The notes under the pieces: generated by a model
Database searches by the model: none
What the model was told of the DNA's origin: nothing
Seen by the model: only the letters and a program-made list of their open reading frames with translations
From: Sulfidibacter corallicola
Lineage (GTDB): Bacteria > Acidobacteriota > Holophagae > Acanthopleuribacterales > Acanthopleuribacteraceae
NCBI RefSeq assembly: GCF_017498545.1
Contig: NZ_CP071793.1
Coordinates: forward strand, 4,985,001-5,049,000
Direction of reading: 5' to 3'
Length of the DNA stretch: 64,000 bases
Position numbers and translations under genes: made by a program
Shown: piece after piece, positions 37,042 to 47,280 of the stretch
How the letters are laid out: each line of letters starts with the position of its first letter
How positions within the stretch are numbered: the first letter of the stretch is position 1

Positions 37042-39909
37042 TTGCAGGTCAGAACTCAGCTCGAAGTGCCGCATCCCGTCCTCATCAAAGCCAAAAGCTA
37101 TGTGGAGCAGAAGTCGATTCCCTTTTTCGACTTTTTTCGCGACATGGTTTTTGGGTTTGTGGCTGTCGCGGATCGAAAAGGCTACTATCCCCATGCGATT
37201 TACTCCGACAAGGGCGAGCTGGAGACCTTCTGTAGTTGCAAGGAAGCCAAACCCGGTGAACTGTGCTCCCACGGACTGGCGTTGTTCATGCGGTCCATCA
37301 ACTGGCCCAACGAGCGCATCGTCCTGACGCGGAAATTCGACAACTATCCGTTGTCTCGCTTTTTCCAGACCGTGGGTCGCAACATCTACAAGACCGATCT
37401 ACTGACCTCGGGGAACCCGCGCCTGACGGTCCCCGAAGGGGTGCTGGACACGCGCATGCTGAACTATCTGGGTTTCGGCGACGGTTCCGGCAAGCAGGCC
37501 GAGCGCGATCGCGAATGCCTGGAGGACGCCAAGGAAATCGTGCGCACCTACAGCGAACTGAACATGATGTCCAACGGCTTTCCCTCGGCGCGGGTGCTGT
37601 TCGAGGAATCTTCTCTCTACCCCCTGTGTAAATTGTTGTTCCTGCTGCAGGTTCATTCGCCGTTGCAGATCCGCGTCAACCTGGCCGAGGACCACCAGGT
37701 CGCGCTCGACATCCAATTGGCCGGCGAACCACTGTTTCACTGGCTAATGCCGATCGACCTGTTCACCAAGGGCTTGCAGAAGGATCGCGAGTTCTGGGAA
37801 CCCCTGATGTCGTTCGAGATTCAGTCGAATTCGGTCCAGCTCACCTATCGATGCCATTTCCTCGAAAACAACGATTTGGAAATCGAACCGATGGTGTGCC
37901 TGAGCGACGACGTCCACGTGCCGCTCCACGAGGTCCAGATCGCCAATCGGAGCCTGTGCTATCACGAGGCGATGGGTTATTTCCACACCCAAATCGGGCT
38001 GAGCCCGTTCGAAATGCAGTACTCCCAACCCGGCACCCACCTGATCTCCTATAAAAAGGTGAAGAAGTTCCTCGTCGAGCACCGCGACACCTTGGAAGGC
38101 ATGGACCGCAGCCTGATGGACGATTCGCTTTTCGGCGAAGTGGTGGTCATCCAGTTCGATCGCATCATTCTGAATTTGATGAATTTCAGCGAGAACGCGT
38201 TTCGGTTCAAACTGGAAGCCCAGTTGGGCGAGCACACTTATTCGATCGCCGATCTGCTGGAGCGGTTTCAGGAGCGCGGTCGCTACATCAACATCGGCGG
38301 CAAGGTCTTCGATACGACCGGGTACGACGCGATCTACCTGAAACCGATCCTCGAGGCCGGCGTGGGTTCGGGCGTGCTGGACATGGCCTCGCTGTTCCGG
38401 TTCCTGACGTTCTTCAAGGGCCGGGTGCAGGTGGAGACCAACGAGCTGACCGCCGAGGTGTTCGAGCGGCTGCGCGATATGAGTACCTTGACACCGCCCG
38501 AGCTCGCAGACACAAATCTTTCTTTAAGGCCTTATCAAGAAACGGGATATGCCTGGCTGTACTTTTTGAGAAAACACGGGTTGGGCGGTTTGTTGTGTGA
38601 TCAGATGGGTCTTGGTAAAACCCACCAGGGCATGGCGCTCCTGGCCGCGGCCGTGAAGGAGAATCCGGATGCGCGCCATCTCGTCGTCGCGCCGGCTTCG
38701 GTGTTGTTCCACTGGAAAGACAAGCTGAAGACGTTCTGTCCCGGCATCCGCGCCACCATCTACCACGGCACCGAGCGCGATGCCGACCGCGATCTCCGCA
38801 AGTATCAGGTCTTGCTCACCAGTTACGGCACCTTGCGCAACGACGCCGAGCGCTTCGCCGACCACCTTTTCGATCTGATTCTCTTCGACGAGATCCAAAA
38901 CCTCAAAAACAGCTCCACCAAATCCTATCGCCAGATCACCCAATTGCGCGGTCTGTGCCGCATCGGCCTGACCGGCACGCCGATCGAGAACCAGGTGTTC
39001 GAGCTGAAAGCGTTGATGGACTTGGTGTTCCCGGGTTACATGGGCTCCAATTCGGACTTCAAACGCTATTTCGCCGATCCCATTCAGACGTTCAATAAAA
39101 AACACGCGCGCGAACGGCTCCACGACATCGTGTTCCCCTTCGTGTTGCGACGCAATAAAAAGGAAGTGCTCCAAGAGCTTCCGGAAAAGGTCGAGGACCT
39201 TCGCCTGTTGGAGTTCTCGCCCTACGAATTCGACCTCTACAAGGACGTGGCCACGCGCGGACGCAAGGCGTTGACGGGTCTGGTGGAACGCTCGCCCCAG
39301 TTCATGCACGTATTCCAATTGATCGACCAGTTGAAAAAGGTCTGCAACCATCCGGCGCTCTATTTCGGCAACACCGACTACGCCGCTTATCCCAGCACCA
39401 AATGGGATACCTTCACCGAATTGCTTCAGGAGGTGATGGACAGCGGCGAGAAGCTGGTGGTCTTCACCCAGTTCCTGGGCATGGTGGACATTTTCCGGCG
39501 CTTTCTCACCGAGCGTGGGATCGGACACGCGGTGCTCACCGGCAAGACGGCCCAGAAGAACCGCGAGACCGAACAACGACGTTTCCAGGAGGATCCGAAC
39601 TGTCGCGTCTTCGTCGGCTCGATTCTCGCCGCGGGCACCGGCATCGACCTGACCGCCGGCAGCGTGCTGATCCACTACGACCGTTGGTGGAACGCCGCTC
39701 GCGAGGAGCAGGCCACCGATCGAATTCACCGCATCGGTCAGAAATCGAACGTGCAGATCTACAAATTCCGCGCCCTGGAAACGGTGGAAGATCGCATCGA
39801 CGCCATCATTCAGCGCAAGCGCCTCCTGCTCGACGACCTCGTCGGCTTCGACGACGAGCAGCTCACCAAACGCCTGTCGCTCGAAGAACTGTTGGAGATT
39901 TTGGGATGA
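37042..39909 (+). CDS. SNF2-family helicase with SWIM zinc finger, 955 aa
   Basis: An N-terminal SWIM finger FCSCKEAKPGELCSHG (CxCx8CxH) is followed by a long middle region and the SNF2 core. Motifs are CDQMGLGKTHQGMA (Walker A), LFDEIQ (DExx), LTGTPIENQ, and helicase C-terminal VFTQFLGMV, GTGIDLTAGS and DRIHRIGQ. Family members remodel nucleoprotein or act in transcription-coupled processes (HepA/RapA-like). The TTG start at 37042 has GGAGG 6 bases before it; the longer open frame is not conserved. Its TGA overlaps the next gene's ATG, coupling translation. Confidence 0.93.
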   Translation: MQVRTQLEVPHPVLIKAKSYVEQKSIPFFDFFRDMVFGFVAVADRKGYYPHAIYSDKGELETFCSCKEAKPGELCSHGLALFMRSINWPNERIVLTRKFDNYPLSRFFQTVGRNIYKTDLLTSGNPRLTVPEGVLDTRMLNYLGFGDGSGKQAERDRECLEDAKEIVRTYSELNMMSNGFPSARVLFEESSLYPLCKLLFLLQVHSPLQIRVNLAEDHQVALDIQLAGEPLFHWLMPIDLFTKGLQKDREFWEPLMSFEIQSNSVQLTYRCHFLENNDLEIEPMVCLSDDVHVPLHEVQIANRSLCYHEAMGYFHTQIGLSPFEMQYSQPGTHLISYKKVKKFLVEHRDTLEGMDRSLMDDSLFGEVVVIQFDRIILNLMNFSENAFRFKLEAQLGEHTYSIADLLERFQERGRYINIGGKVFDTTGYDAIYLKPILEAGVGSGVLDMASLFRFLTFFKGRVQVETNELTAEVFERLRDMSTLTPPELADTNLSLRPYQETGYAWLYFLRKHGLGGLLCDQMGLGKTHQGMALLAAAVKENPDARHLVVAPASVLFHWKDKLKTFCPGIRATIYHGTERDADRDLRKYQVLLTSYGTLRNDAERFADHLFDLILFDEIQNLKNSSTKSYRQITQLRGLCRIGLTGTPIENQVFELKALMDLVFPGYMGSNSDFKRYFADPIQTFNKKHARERLHDIVFPFVLRRNKKEVLQELPEKVEDLRLLEFSPYEFDLYKDVATRGRKALTGLVERSPQFMHVFQLIDQLKKVCNHPALYFGNTDYAAYPSTKWDTFTELLQEVMDSGEKLVVFTQFLGMVDIFRRFLTERGIGHAVLTGKTAQKNRETEQRRFQEDPNCRVFVGSILAAGTGIDLTAGSVLIHYDRWWNAAREEQATDRIHRIGQKSNVQIYKFRALETVEDRIDAIIQRKRLLLDDLVGFDDEQLTKRLSLEELLEILG

Positions 39910-41045
39910 TGTACCTGGAAGGTGTGCGCGTTCTGGATTTGAGTCGGATACTGGCCGGCCCCTTTTGCACGCAGAATCTGGCCGACATGGGTGCCGACGT
40001 CTTGAAGATCGAGGCCCCTGGCGGTGACGACACCCGCACCTGGGGCCCGCCGTTCCAGGGCGACATGGCGGCCTATTTTCAGAGTTGCAACCGCAACAAG
40101 TCTTCGCTGGTACTCGATTTGAAGACCGATGACGGTGCCGCGCGTCTGGCCCGATTGATCGAGGTCGCCGACGTGGTCGTCGACAATTTTCCGCCCGGCG
40201 TCCGCCGCCGGCTCGGCCTGAGCCGCAGCCGGATCGCCGAACTGAACCCGCGCGCGGTCACCATGAGCATCACCGGCTATCGCGGCGACCGGGCCCAGGA
40301 GCCGGGCTACGACATCATGATTCAGGCCGAATCCGGGATGATGGGGATCACCGGGCCCCGCGGCGATCGCGGCGGCGAGGAGGCCTTCAAGGTGGGCGTG
40401 GCCCTGGTGGATGTCCTGACCGGGCTGATGGCCGCCAACGGTATCCTGGCGGCGCTGTTTCGGCGCGAGCGAACGGGAGAGGCCGCGGCACTTTCGGTCA
40501 CGCTCTACCAAACGGCCCTGATGAGCCTGATCAACGTGGCGGCCAACTACCTGGTGTCCGGCAAACCCAGTGCCCGCTGGGGCAACGAACACCCCAACAT
40601 CGTGCCGTATCAATCCTTTCGCTTGAAGGATCGATCCATCATCATCGGCGCCGGAAACGACACCCAGTTCCGCCGCTTGAGCCTGTTGTTGGGCTTCGAG
40701 GAACCGGAGTGGCTGGCGCGTTCCAACGCCGACCGCGTCGCCCACCGCGAAGAGGTCATCGGTCGACTGAGTGCCGTGTTGGCCGATTGGGAGAGCGAAC
40801 GGCTCATGGCCCTGTTGAAACGCGAAAAAATTCCCCACGCACCGATTTTGCGGCCCGACGAGGCCCTGAGCCAGGTCTCCACCTGGGATCCCAGCGCGTT
40901 GCTTGCGTTGGATCACGCCGAGTTGGGTACCGTTCGCCTGCCCGCTCCCGCTTTGGAAGGTACGGGCATGCGCACCGCACACCAGGCACCGCCGCGTCTC
41001 GGCGAGGGCGGTGAAGCGATGGCGGCCCGCTGGCTCGAGCCCTGA
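39906..41045 (+). CDS. CaiB/BaiF family CoA-transferase
   Basis: 379 aa. The family III CoA-transferase pattern is clear: LEGVRVLDLSRILAGPFC, NRNKSSLVLDLKT, VDNFPPGVRRRLGL, YDIMIQAESGMM and the aspartate in VALVDVLTGL, expected to carry the CoA thioester. It moves CoA between carboxylic acids; donor and acceptor are not evident. It overlaps the SNF2 gene stop (ATGA). Repeats follow 3'. Confidence 0.93.
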   Translation: MMYLEGVRVLDLSRILAGPFCTQNLADMGADVLKIEAPGGDDTRTWGPPFQGDMAAYFQSCNRNKSSLVLDLKTDDGAARLARLIEVADVVVDNFPPGVRRRLGLSRSRIAELNPRAVTMSITGYRGDRAQEPGYDIMIQAESGMMGITGPRGDRGGEEAFKVGVALVDVLTGLMAANGILAALFRRERTGEAAALSVTLYQTALMSLINVAANYLVSGKPSARWGNEHPNIVPYQSFRLKDRSIIIGAGNDTQFRRLSLLLGFEEPEWLARSNADRVAHREEVIGRLSAVLADWESERLMALLKREKIPHAPILRPDEALSQVSTWDPSALLALDHAELGTVRLPAPALEGTGMRTAHQAPPRLGEGGEAMAARWLEP

Positions 41046-41253
41046 CCGGAAGCCCCCGCGCAGTTCCCGTTCATCCGTAAGCGGTACCAGGCCTGTAGGT
41101 GGAGCAGGGGCGGTAAGCCTGCCAGTTCGACCAATCGAAGCAACGTTACAAACTATAGTGAGTTACGTTGAGGAGCGAAGCACACCCAGGTCGCCCCAGG
41201 CGTTCATCGGAGACGTTGGTTCATTTCGGAGAGGGGCGTCGTGCCAGGTAGGT

Positions 41254-41849
41254 ACATAGCGGCGATAAGCGCGCCGGATGAACATTTCGAAGTGATTCAG
41301 CCCATCTCACCATGCGGGGAGGATGAATGTTGCAGCTTGGTTGGCTCGCAGCGAGGGAATTTCTCGGCTTCGCTCCTTCGCCTATCTGGTTGAGGTTTCA
41401 TAGGTTGCTTCGACGAGTCGGCCCAGCGGGCCAACCTACAGGCTTGACGCCCCTCTCGAGATGCGGGGAATTTGGACTTTGCGGCTTTGGATTGGGGTCG
41501 TGAGGGAAATGATCGGCTTCGCTATTTGGCGCAATTGATTGCTGTAGCTTGGGTTGCTTCGACGAGTCGGCCCAGCGGGCCAACCTACAGGCCTTACGCC
41601 CCTCTCGAGATGCGGGGAATTTGGACTTTGCGGCTTTGGATTGGGGTCGTGAGGGAAATGATCGGCTTCGCTATTTGGCGCAATTGATTGCTGTAGCTTG
41701 GGTTGCTTCGACGCGTCGGCCCAGCGGGCCAACCTACAGGCCTTACGCCCACCTCACGATGCGGGGACCATGAACTTTGCGGCTTCGTTGGTGCGGCCCG
41801 AGGGAAATGATCGGCTTCGCTCATCGGCATTTCGATCGCCTGATTCCTG
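41254..41849 (+). repeat. 149-bp tandem repeat, three good copies and one degraded
   Basis: Copies start at 41403, 41552 and 41701 (period 149). The first two differ by a few bases and the third is more diverged toward its end. A weaker copy precedes at about 41254-41402. Each carries the core CGGCCCAGCGGGCCAACCTA. Frames of about 60-100 codons cross the units but do not look like genes. The array lies between the convergent CoA-transferase and gshB genes. Confidence 0.9.
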
Positions 41850-41880
41850 GAACCCGTGCCCATCCCGGATGGGTACGACC

Positions 41881-42831
41881 CTACCGGCATTCGGCTTCGA
41901 TGGCTGCCACGATGTCGTGGTGGAACGGCTTCTCGCTGAATCGACACAGCTCTTGAAGCCCCGTCGGGCTGGTGACGTTGATTTCGATCAGCTCGTCACC
42001 CAGGATGTCGATCCCCGCGAACAAAATGCCTTGCTCCTTCAGGTGCGGCTCGATCGCGTTGCAAATGTCGTATTCGCGCTCCGTCATCTCCCAGGGATGC
42101 GGCGTGCCGCCGGCGTCCATGTTGTTCAGCTCCTTGCCCTCCGGATGGAGGCGCAGGATGGCCCCCAGCGGTTTGCCGTTCAACAGCAGGATGCGCTTGT
42201 CGCCGTCTTTGGCACTGGGGACGTATTGCTGGGCGATGACGCGGTGCGAACCTGCGTGGGTCGCCATCAGCAGGAGTTGATCGAGATTGGGATCGTCGGC
42301 CTTGACGAAGAGGATGCCGCGACCGCCGTGTCCGTCGATCGGCTTGAGGGTGACCCGGCCTTCCGATGCGTGAATGTAGTCGTGCAATCGTTGGGTGTCC
42401 TGGGTGATCAGCGAGCCTGGCGTGAAGGCGCCGAAAAACAGGGCCGACAGCTTTTCGTTCCAGTTGCGCAGACCTTGGGGACGGTTGATGACGCGGGTGG
42501 ACGGCGGCAGCAGGTCCAGCAGCAGGGTCGTGTAGAAGTAGCGCCGATCGAAGGGCGGGTCGGTTCGGATCAGGACCGCATCCATGGTGTCCATGGCGCA
42601 ATCGAGGGCGGGCCGGCGCGTGAACGGCTGGTCGTGATTCTCGTGGACGTCCACCTCGATCACGTTGGCGTGAAGCTGGTTGTCGCGAACGTAGAGATCG
42701 TTCTGCTCCAGGAAAAAGACGCGGTGGCCCCGCTGCCGGGCCGCCAGCATGATGAAGTAGGTGGTGTCCTTGTATGCCTTGACGGTTTCCAGGGGATCCA
42801 TGATGAAGGCGATGTTCAAGCTTTGATTCAC
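41881..42831 (-). CDS. gshB: GshB, glutathione synthetase
   Basis: 316 aa (E. coli 315). It joins gamma-glutamylcysteine and glycine with ATP. Seen: IAFIMDPLETVKAYKDTTY, VLIRTDPPFD, INRPQGLRNWNEKL, LKPIDGHGGRGI, KDGDKRILLLNG and EINVTSPTGLQEL (ATP-grasp). The GTG start at 42831 with GAGGA upstream matches the E. coli N-terminus; a longer frame is not conserved. The partner gshA is not in the window. Confidence 0.96.
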   Translation of the reverse strand: MNQSLNIAFIMDPLETVKAYKDTTYFIMLAARQRGHRVFFLEQNDLYVRDNQLHANVIEVDVHENHDQPFTRRPALDCAMDTMDAVLIRTDPPFDRRYFYTTLLLDLLPPSTRVINRPQGLRNWNEKLSALFFGAFTPGSLITQDTQRLHDYIHASEGRVTLKPIDGHGGRGILFVKADDPNLDQLLLMATHAGSHRVIAQQYVPSAKDGDKRILLLNGKPLGAILRLHPEGKELNNMDAGGTPHPWEMTEREYDICNAIEPHLKEQGILFAGIDILGDELIEINVTSPTGLQELCRFSEKPFHHDIVAAIEAECR

Positions 42832-42909
42832 GGCGAATTCCTCGCTTCCTTGAGGTGTGGTGATGCGACGCGGGGGAGACGCCACGCGCCGCGATCCGAG
42901 ATGTTGGGA

Positions 42910-44274
<1,365 letters not shown>

Positions 44275-44291
44275 GCTCTCCTCGGTGGTGT

Positions 44292-46328
44292 TCAGGTGTT
44301 TTGCCATTGGTTCAGCCACTCCTCTCCAACCACTTTCACGCCCAGGGCCTGGGCCTTGTCCAATTTGGAACCGGGCTTCTCGCCGCAAACCAGCAGGTCG
44401 GTTTTCTTGGTGACACTGGAGGTCACCTTGGCGCCGTGCTGTTTGAGGAGGTCGGTCGCTTCCTTGCGGCTGAAGCCGTCGAAGCTGCCGGTGACCACGA
44501 CCGTCTTGCCGGTCAGGGCCTGCTCGCCGCCGCGATCGCGATCGCCTTCCGCCACCAGTTTCAGGCCCAGTTCACCGAAGGCCGCGAAGGTCTGGCGGTA
44601 GCTGTCCATGCGCAAGTGATCGCTGAGGCTGCGGGCCACCTTCTCGCCGATACCGTGAATGTCGGCGAGTTGTTCCACCTCGGCCGCGAGCAGGGCCTCG
44701 TAACCGGGAAACACGTCGATCAGCAATTCGGCGACCTTTTCGCCGATCATCGGAATCCCGACGGCGAACAGGACGCGTGCGAAGGGTTGCTGCTTGGATT
44801 TTTCGATTTCGCCGAGCAGGTTGCGAATCCATTTGGTGCCCACTCGCTCCAGTTTCCAGAGTTGTTCCTCGTCCAGGCGATAGATCGAGGCCAGATCGGT
44901 GAGCAGCTTCAGTTCCACCATCTGCTGCACGCGTTCCTTGCCCAACCCTTGAATGTCCATGGCGTTGCGCGAGGCGAAGTGCATGATGCGGCGTTCCAGT
45001 TGAGCCGGACAGGACAGGTTCTCACAGCGCAGCGCCACCTGATCCGCGACCTTGGCGGGCGGGGTACCGCAGCTCGGGCATTGATCGGGCAGTTGGTAGG
45101 GGACCACGCCTTCTTCGCGGCGTGCGGTGATGACCTTGACCACCTTGGGGATGATGTCCCCACCCTTTTCGATGAAGACCCAATCGCCGACGCGGATGTC
45201 CTTTTTGGCGATTTCGTCGAAGTTGTGCAGGGTGGCGCGAGCCACCGTGGTGCCGGCCAGACCGACCGGTTCGAAGTGGGCGACCGGCGTGAGTACCCCG
45301 GTGCGGCCGACCTGAATGCTGATGTCCAAGATCTTGGTGGTGGCCTGTTCCGCGGGGAATTTGAACGCCGTGGCCCATTTCGGGAATTTGGTGGTGTAGC
45401 CGATGGTGTCGTACAGGCCGGTGTCGTCCACTTTCAACACGATGCCGTCGGTGTCGTAGCCGAGATCGTCGCGGCGTGCCGACCAATCCTCGATCAGGGT
45501 TTCCAGTTGCGCGTGGTCGGTAATCGACGTGTTGAGCGGGTTGACGGGGAATCCCAGGTCGTGGAGGCCTTGGAGCGCGGCCACGTGGGAATTGATCGAT
45601 TCGGCCCAGGGTCCCAGGGCCTGGTAGACGAAGATGCGCAGGTGGCGTTTGGCGGCTTCGCGGGAATCCAGAAGGCGCATCGAGCCGGCCGCCGAATTGC
45701 GCGGGTTGGCGAACAACGGCAGGTTCTCGGCCAGGCGGGCCTCGTTGATGGCGGCAAAATCGCCGCGATCGATGTAGACCTCGCCGCGCACTTCCATGTA
45801 CTCGTGGGCCTCCCACTCGGAGACGCGCAGGGGCAGGCCTCGAATGGTCTTGGCGTTGAGCGTCACTTCTTCACCGACCTTGCCGTCGCCGCGGGTGACG
45901 GCCCGGGACAGCACGCCGTGGCTGTAGGTGAGGCTGAGCGAGACGCCGTCGATCTTCAGCTCGGCCGAATAGTTGAGCTCGTGACCGGCCGCCTTGACGC
46001 AGCGTTCGAAATATTGGGCCAGGTCGGCGCTGTTGTATGAGTTCTCCAGAGACAGCATCGCCACGCGGTGGGCGGCCTCGGGGTGGTCGTCGGCCAAGCC
46101 GCCACCGACGCGAAACGAAGGCGAATGGGGTCGCACCAATTTGGCGAAGTTGCGTTCCAGGTCGGTCAGTTCGCGTTCCAGCCCGTCGTACTCCGCATCG
46201 CTGATCTCGGGATCGTGATCCAGGTAGTAGCGACGGCGGTGATACTCGATTTGTTCGATCAGCTCGTCCATGCGCGCGGCGGCTTGATCGGCGTTGATTT
46301 TTCCGGGCTTGGAGGCATCCTGACTCAT
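44292..46328 (-). CDS. ligA: LigA, NAD+-dependent DNA ligase
   Basis: 678 aa. The adenylation motif is ELKIDGVSLSLTY (lysine of KxDG), with Ia motif HHRRRYYLDHDP-like helices. An OB fold, a Cys4 zinc finger (CPSCG ... CENLSC), helix-hairpin-helix motifs (GIGEKVAR) and a C-terminal BRCT domain follow. It seals nicks during replication and repair. The ATG at 46328 has GAGGGAA upstream. Confidence 0.97.
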   Translation of the reverse strand: MSQDASKPGKINADQAAARMDELIEQIEYHRRRYYLDHDPEISDAEYDGLERELTDLERNFAKLVRPHSPSFRVGGGLADDHPEAAHRVAMLSLENSYNSADLAQYFERCVKAAGHELNYSAELKIDGVSLSLTYSHGVLSRAVTRGDGKVGEEVTLNAKTIRGLPLRVSEWEAHEYMEVRGEVYIDRGDFAAINEARLAENLPLFANPRNSAAGSMRLLDSREAAKRHLRIFVYQALGPWAESINSHVAALQGLHDLGFPVNPLNTSITDHAQLETLIEDWSARRDDLGYDTDGIVLKVDDTGLYDTIGYTTKFPKWATAFKFPAEQATTKILDISIQVGRTGVLTPVAHFEPVGLAGTTVARATLHNFDEIAKKDIRVGDWVFIEKGGDIIPKVVKVITARREEGVVPYQLPDQCPSCGTPPAKVADQVALRCENLSCPAQLERRIMHFASRNAMDIQGLGKERVQQMVELKLLTDLASIYRLDEEQLWKLERVGTKWIRNLLGEIEKSKQQPFARVLFAVGIPMIGEKVAELLIDVFPGYEALLAAEVEQLADIHGIGEKVARSLSDHLRMDSYRQTFAAFGELGLKLVAEGDRDRGGEQALTGKTVVVTGSFDGFSRKEATDLLKQHGAKVTSSVTKKTDLLVCGEKPGSKLDKAQALGVKVVGEEWLNQWQNT

Positions 46329-47280
46329 GTATTCCCTCGATGTGAAATTCCCCGCGGGGTCCGGCAACCATTTGGAAAAGTGGTGACGCGACGGGGTCCG
46401 GTGTCCAAGACGAGGCCGGCGGTGGGCGGCCATCGGGGTCCGACGCCAGGTGTTGCTGAACCTACGTGCCGGTCCCTGCTTGGTTTCAGCGCAGGGCCGC
46501 CGGGGCGATTCGAGCGCGTCGCCGCGGTCCGGGTCGTCCTCGGTTGTGAGACCGGTTTCCCTGCGACGAACGCCATGGCGCCATCCCCCGCCGGGGTCGA
46601 TACGTGGGGTCGACCCAAGCCTCGCCGGACGACAATTCGTCTTGCGAACCAAGCGCATCATAACAGGAGGGCCGAGGCAGCGTCATGTCCATTTGAGGGG
46701 TTGTCGACGGTCTCCCGAATCGCCGGTAAAGTGCCTCCCGAGGCCGATTTTTTTTAGGGATCGCAGATTTAATGGAATTTAATTCGCTGCCGAAACGATA
46801 CTCAGCAAATAACGAGGCGTCCAAACCGAACGACCCGCTCGAGACCTGGGAAGCGTTTATTCCCGTCAGGAAAGCCATGAATTTTTTGCTTGAAAAAAGA
46901 AAAGGTTCTCAGAAATGCATGTCTTTGGTGTGGTCGTTCCATTGTGAATTTTCTTGGAACCAGCTTTTCAAAACCCAAAAACGAAAGGATTGCGCTCGTC
47001 ACCACATGGCGAGTTGTGGTAGGTTGAGATTTCGACGTTTTTACAGATCGAGTAAGCCTGTTCTGAATTGTCGCGTTACCAAGAGGGAAATCTTTGCGGA
47101 AAGGTCTTCCGTTGCCCTGCGGAAGTCCGAGGCATTGAGACCATATGGTCGCGAAATACCGTTTTCCTCCGTTTTGACTACCCCTCTAACGGAGAGACGG
47201 GAATGCGTCCGTGGTCTCTTCTGGCTCAAACAGCGTCCGTCCGGACGCTTTGCGGACTAAACGTCCAATCCGAAAAAGGA
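46329..47280. other. ligA-receptor divergent gap, 952 bp
   Basis: No supported gene. An AT-rich stretch lies near 46740-47060. Just before the receptor gene is a 7-bp-stem hairpin AGCGTCC/GGACGCT (47232-47249), then a small GGAC/GTCC stem (47253-47265). These lie in the presumed leader and might influence its translation. Confidence 0.4.

Noticed and set aside
41436..41732. Frames within the 149-bp repeat
   Set aside because: They repeat the same peptide by duplication, without SD or codon bias.
46772..47260. 162-codon plus-strand frame before the TonB receptor
   Set aside because: Composition is unlike protein, no SD, and it sits in an AT-rich leader region.
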